Below are positions 63,701 to 64,000 of a DNA stretch of 64,000 nucleotides, in pieces. Each line of letters begins with the position of its first letter. Positions within the stretch are counted from its first letter, which is position 1. Origin of the DNA: Spirodela intermedia (taxonomy: Eukaryota > Streptophyta > Magnoliopsida > Alismatales > Araceae); the NCBI GenBank assembly GCA_902729315.2, contig LR746265.1, forward strand, positions 5,994,892-6,058,891, given 5' to 3'. The notes beneath the pieces were generated by a model. It was given only the letters and a program-made list of their open reading frames with translations. It searched no databases and was not told the origin of the DNA. The translations under genes were made by a program, and so were the position numbers.

Positions 63701-64000
63701 CCCAGATTTTCTCACAATTTCTGAGCTTTCTGCTCAGGTTTCGTGGGACAAGAGGAATTCTTGCTTCCACCCCACGGCAGAAATATCTCGAACACCGGGT
63801 CAACGAGGGGGCGGCCGGAGGTCAACCAGGCGGGTCTTCGTTCCCCTGGCGTGAATTGCAAGAAAGCGGAGACACCGTGGTTGTGGAGGGAGTGGTGGCG
63901 ACTAAGAGGCGAGGAATCGGTCTGTCGGAAGCGATTCGAAGTAAAGCGACCAGCGAAGGAGCCCGGGGGGGGGGACGGCGTCTAGAGGTGGGGGCCCGCA

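Larger units (their letters stand above)
60262..64000. other. GC-rich flank, no gene recognised
   Basis: The first part holds the ERdj2 5' UTR and promoter. From about 61,250 the sequence is GC-rich with many overlapping open frames on both strands, the longest about 135 codons (62325-62732, minus). None has a domain I recognise, a credible splice structure or codon use like the genes to the left. It could be the promoter or 5' region of a gene beyond the right edge, or decayed repeat. Confidence 0.4.

Overview
This is a window of plant nuclear DNA, most likely from a monocot. The evidence is spliceosomal introns with GT-AG borders, plant-specific families (LOB-domain, DUF3475/DUF668, plant MATE), Ty1-copia and Ty3-gypsy relics, long (GA/CT)n microsatellites, and a strong contrast between GC-rich short genes and AT-rich introns. 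The species cannot be told from the sequence alone. I see no bacterial, organellar or viral genes, no tRNA or rRNA gene and no CRISPR array.

Layout, left to right. (1) 1-2630 is non-coding flank. (2) 2784-4295 (+) is an intronless MATE/DETOXIFICATION transporter. (3) 6058-7521 (-) is an intronless DUF3475-DUF668 (PSI-like) protein with a W-box/G-box-rich promoter. (4) 8674-42097 (-) is a complete gene for CPSF160, the large subunit of the cleavage and polyadenylation specificity factor. I reconstructed 26 exons by splice sites, reading frame and family similarity; they join in frame to 1,442 codons plus stop. Its introns hold retrotransposon relics: a degenerate copia pol with a probable 3' LTR, a copia LTR with primer-binding site, and a probable solo LTR with a 32-bp tandem repeat. 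(5) 43502-45583 (-) and 51164-51879 (+) are two paralogous LOB-domain (LBD) transcription factor genes, back to back across about 5.6 kb filled with GA/CT tracts. (6) 52.3-54.4 kb is AT-rich and holds a gypsy reverse-transcriptase relic. (7) 55096-60261 (-) is a complete ERdj2/Sec63-type J-protein gene with 10 exons and 688 codons plus stop. (8) 60.3-64 kb is GC-rich and I recognise no gene in it.

The genes do not form a pathway. They are ordinary eukaryotic neighbours: two housekeeping genes (mRNA 3'-end formation, ER protein translocation), a transporter, a signalling-type protein and a pair of developmental regulators. The least ordinary signals are the divergent LBD pair with a GA tract carrying six exact TGTCTC auxin-response cores, an ER-stress-type element upstream of ERdj2, the defence-type motif cluster upstream of the DUF668 gene, the GC-rich 3' end of ERdj2, and the shared antisense orientation of the intronic retroelement relics. 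I did not find a convincing undescribed system.
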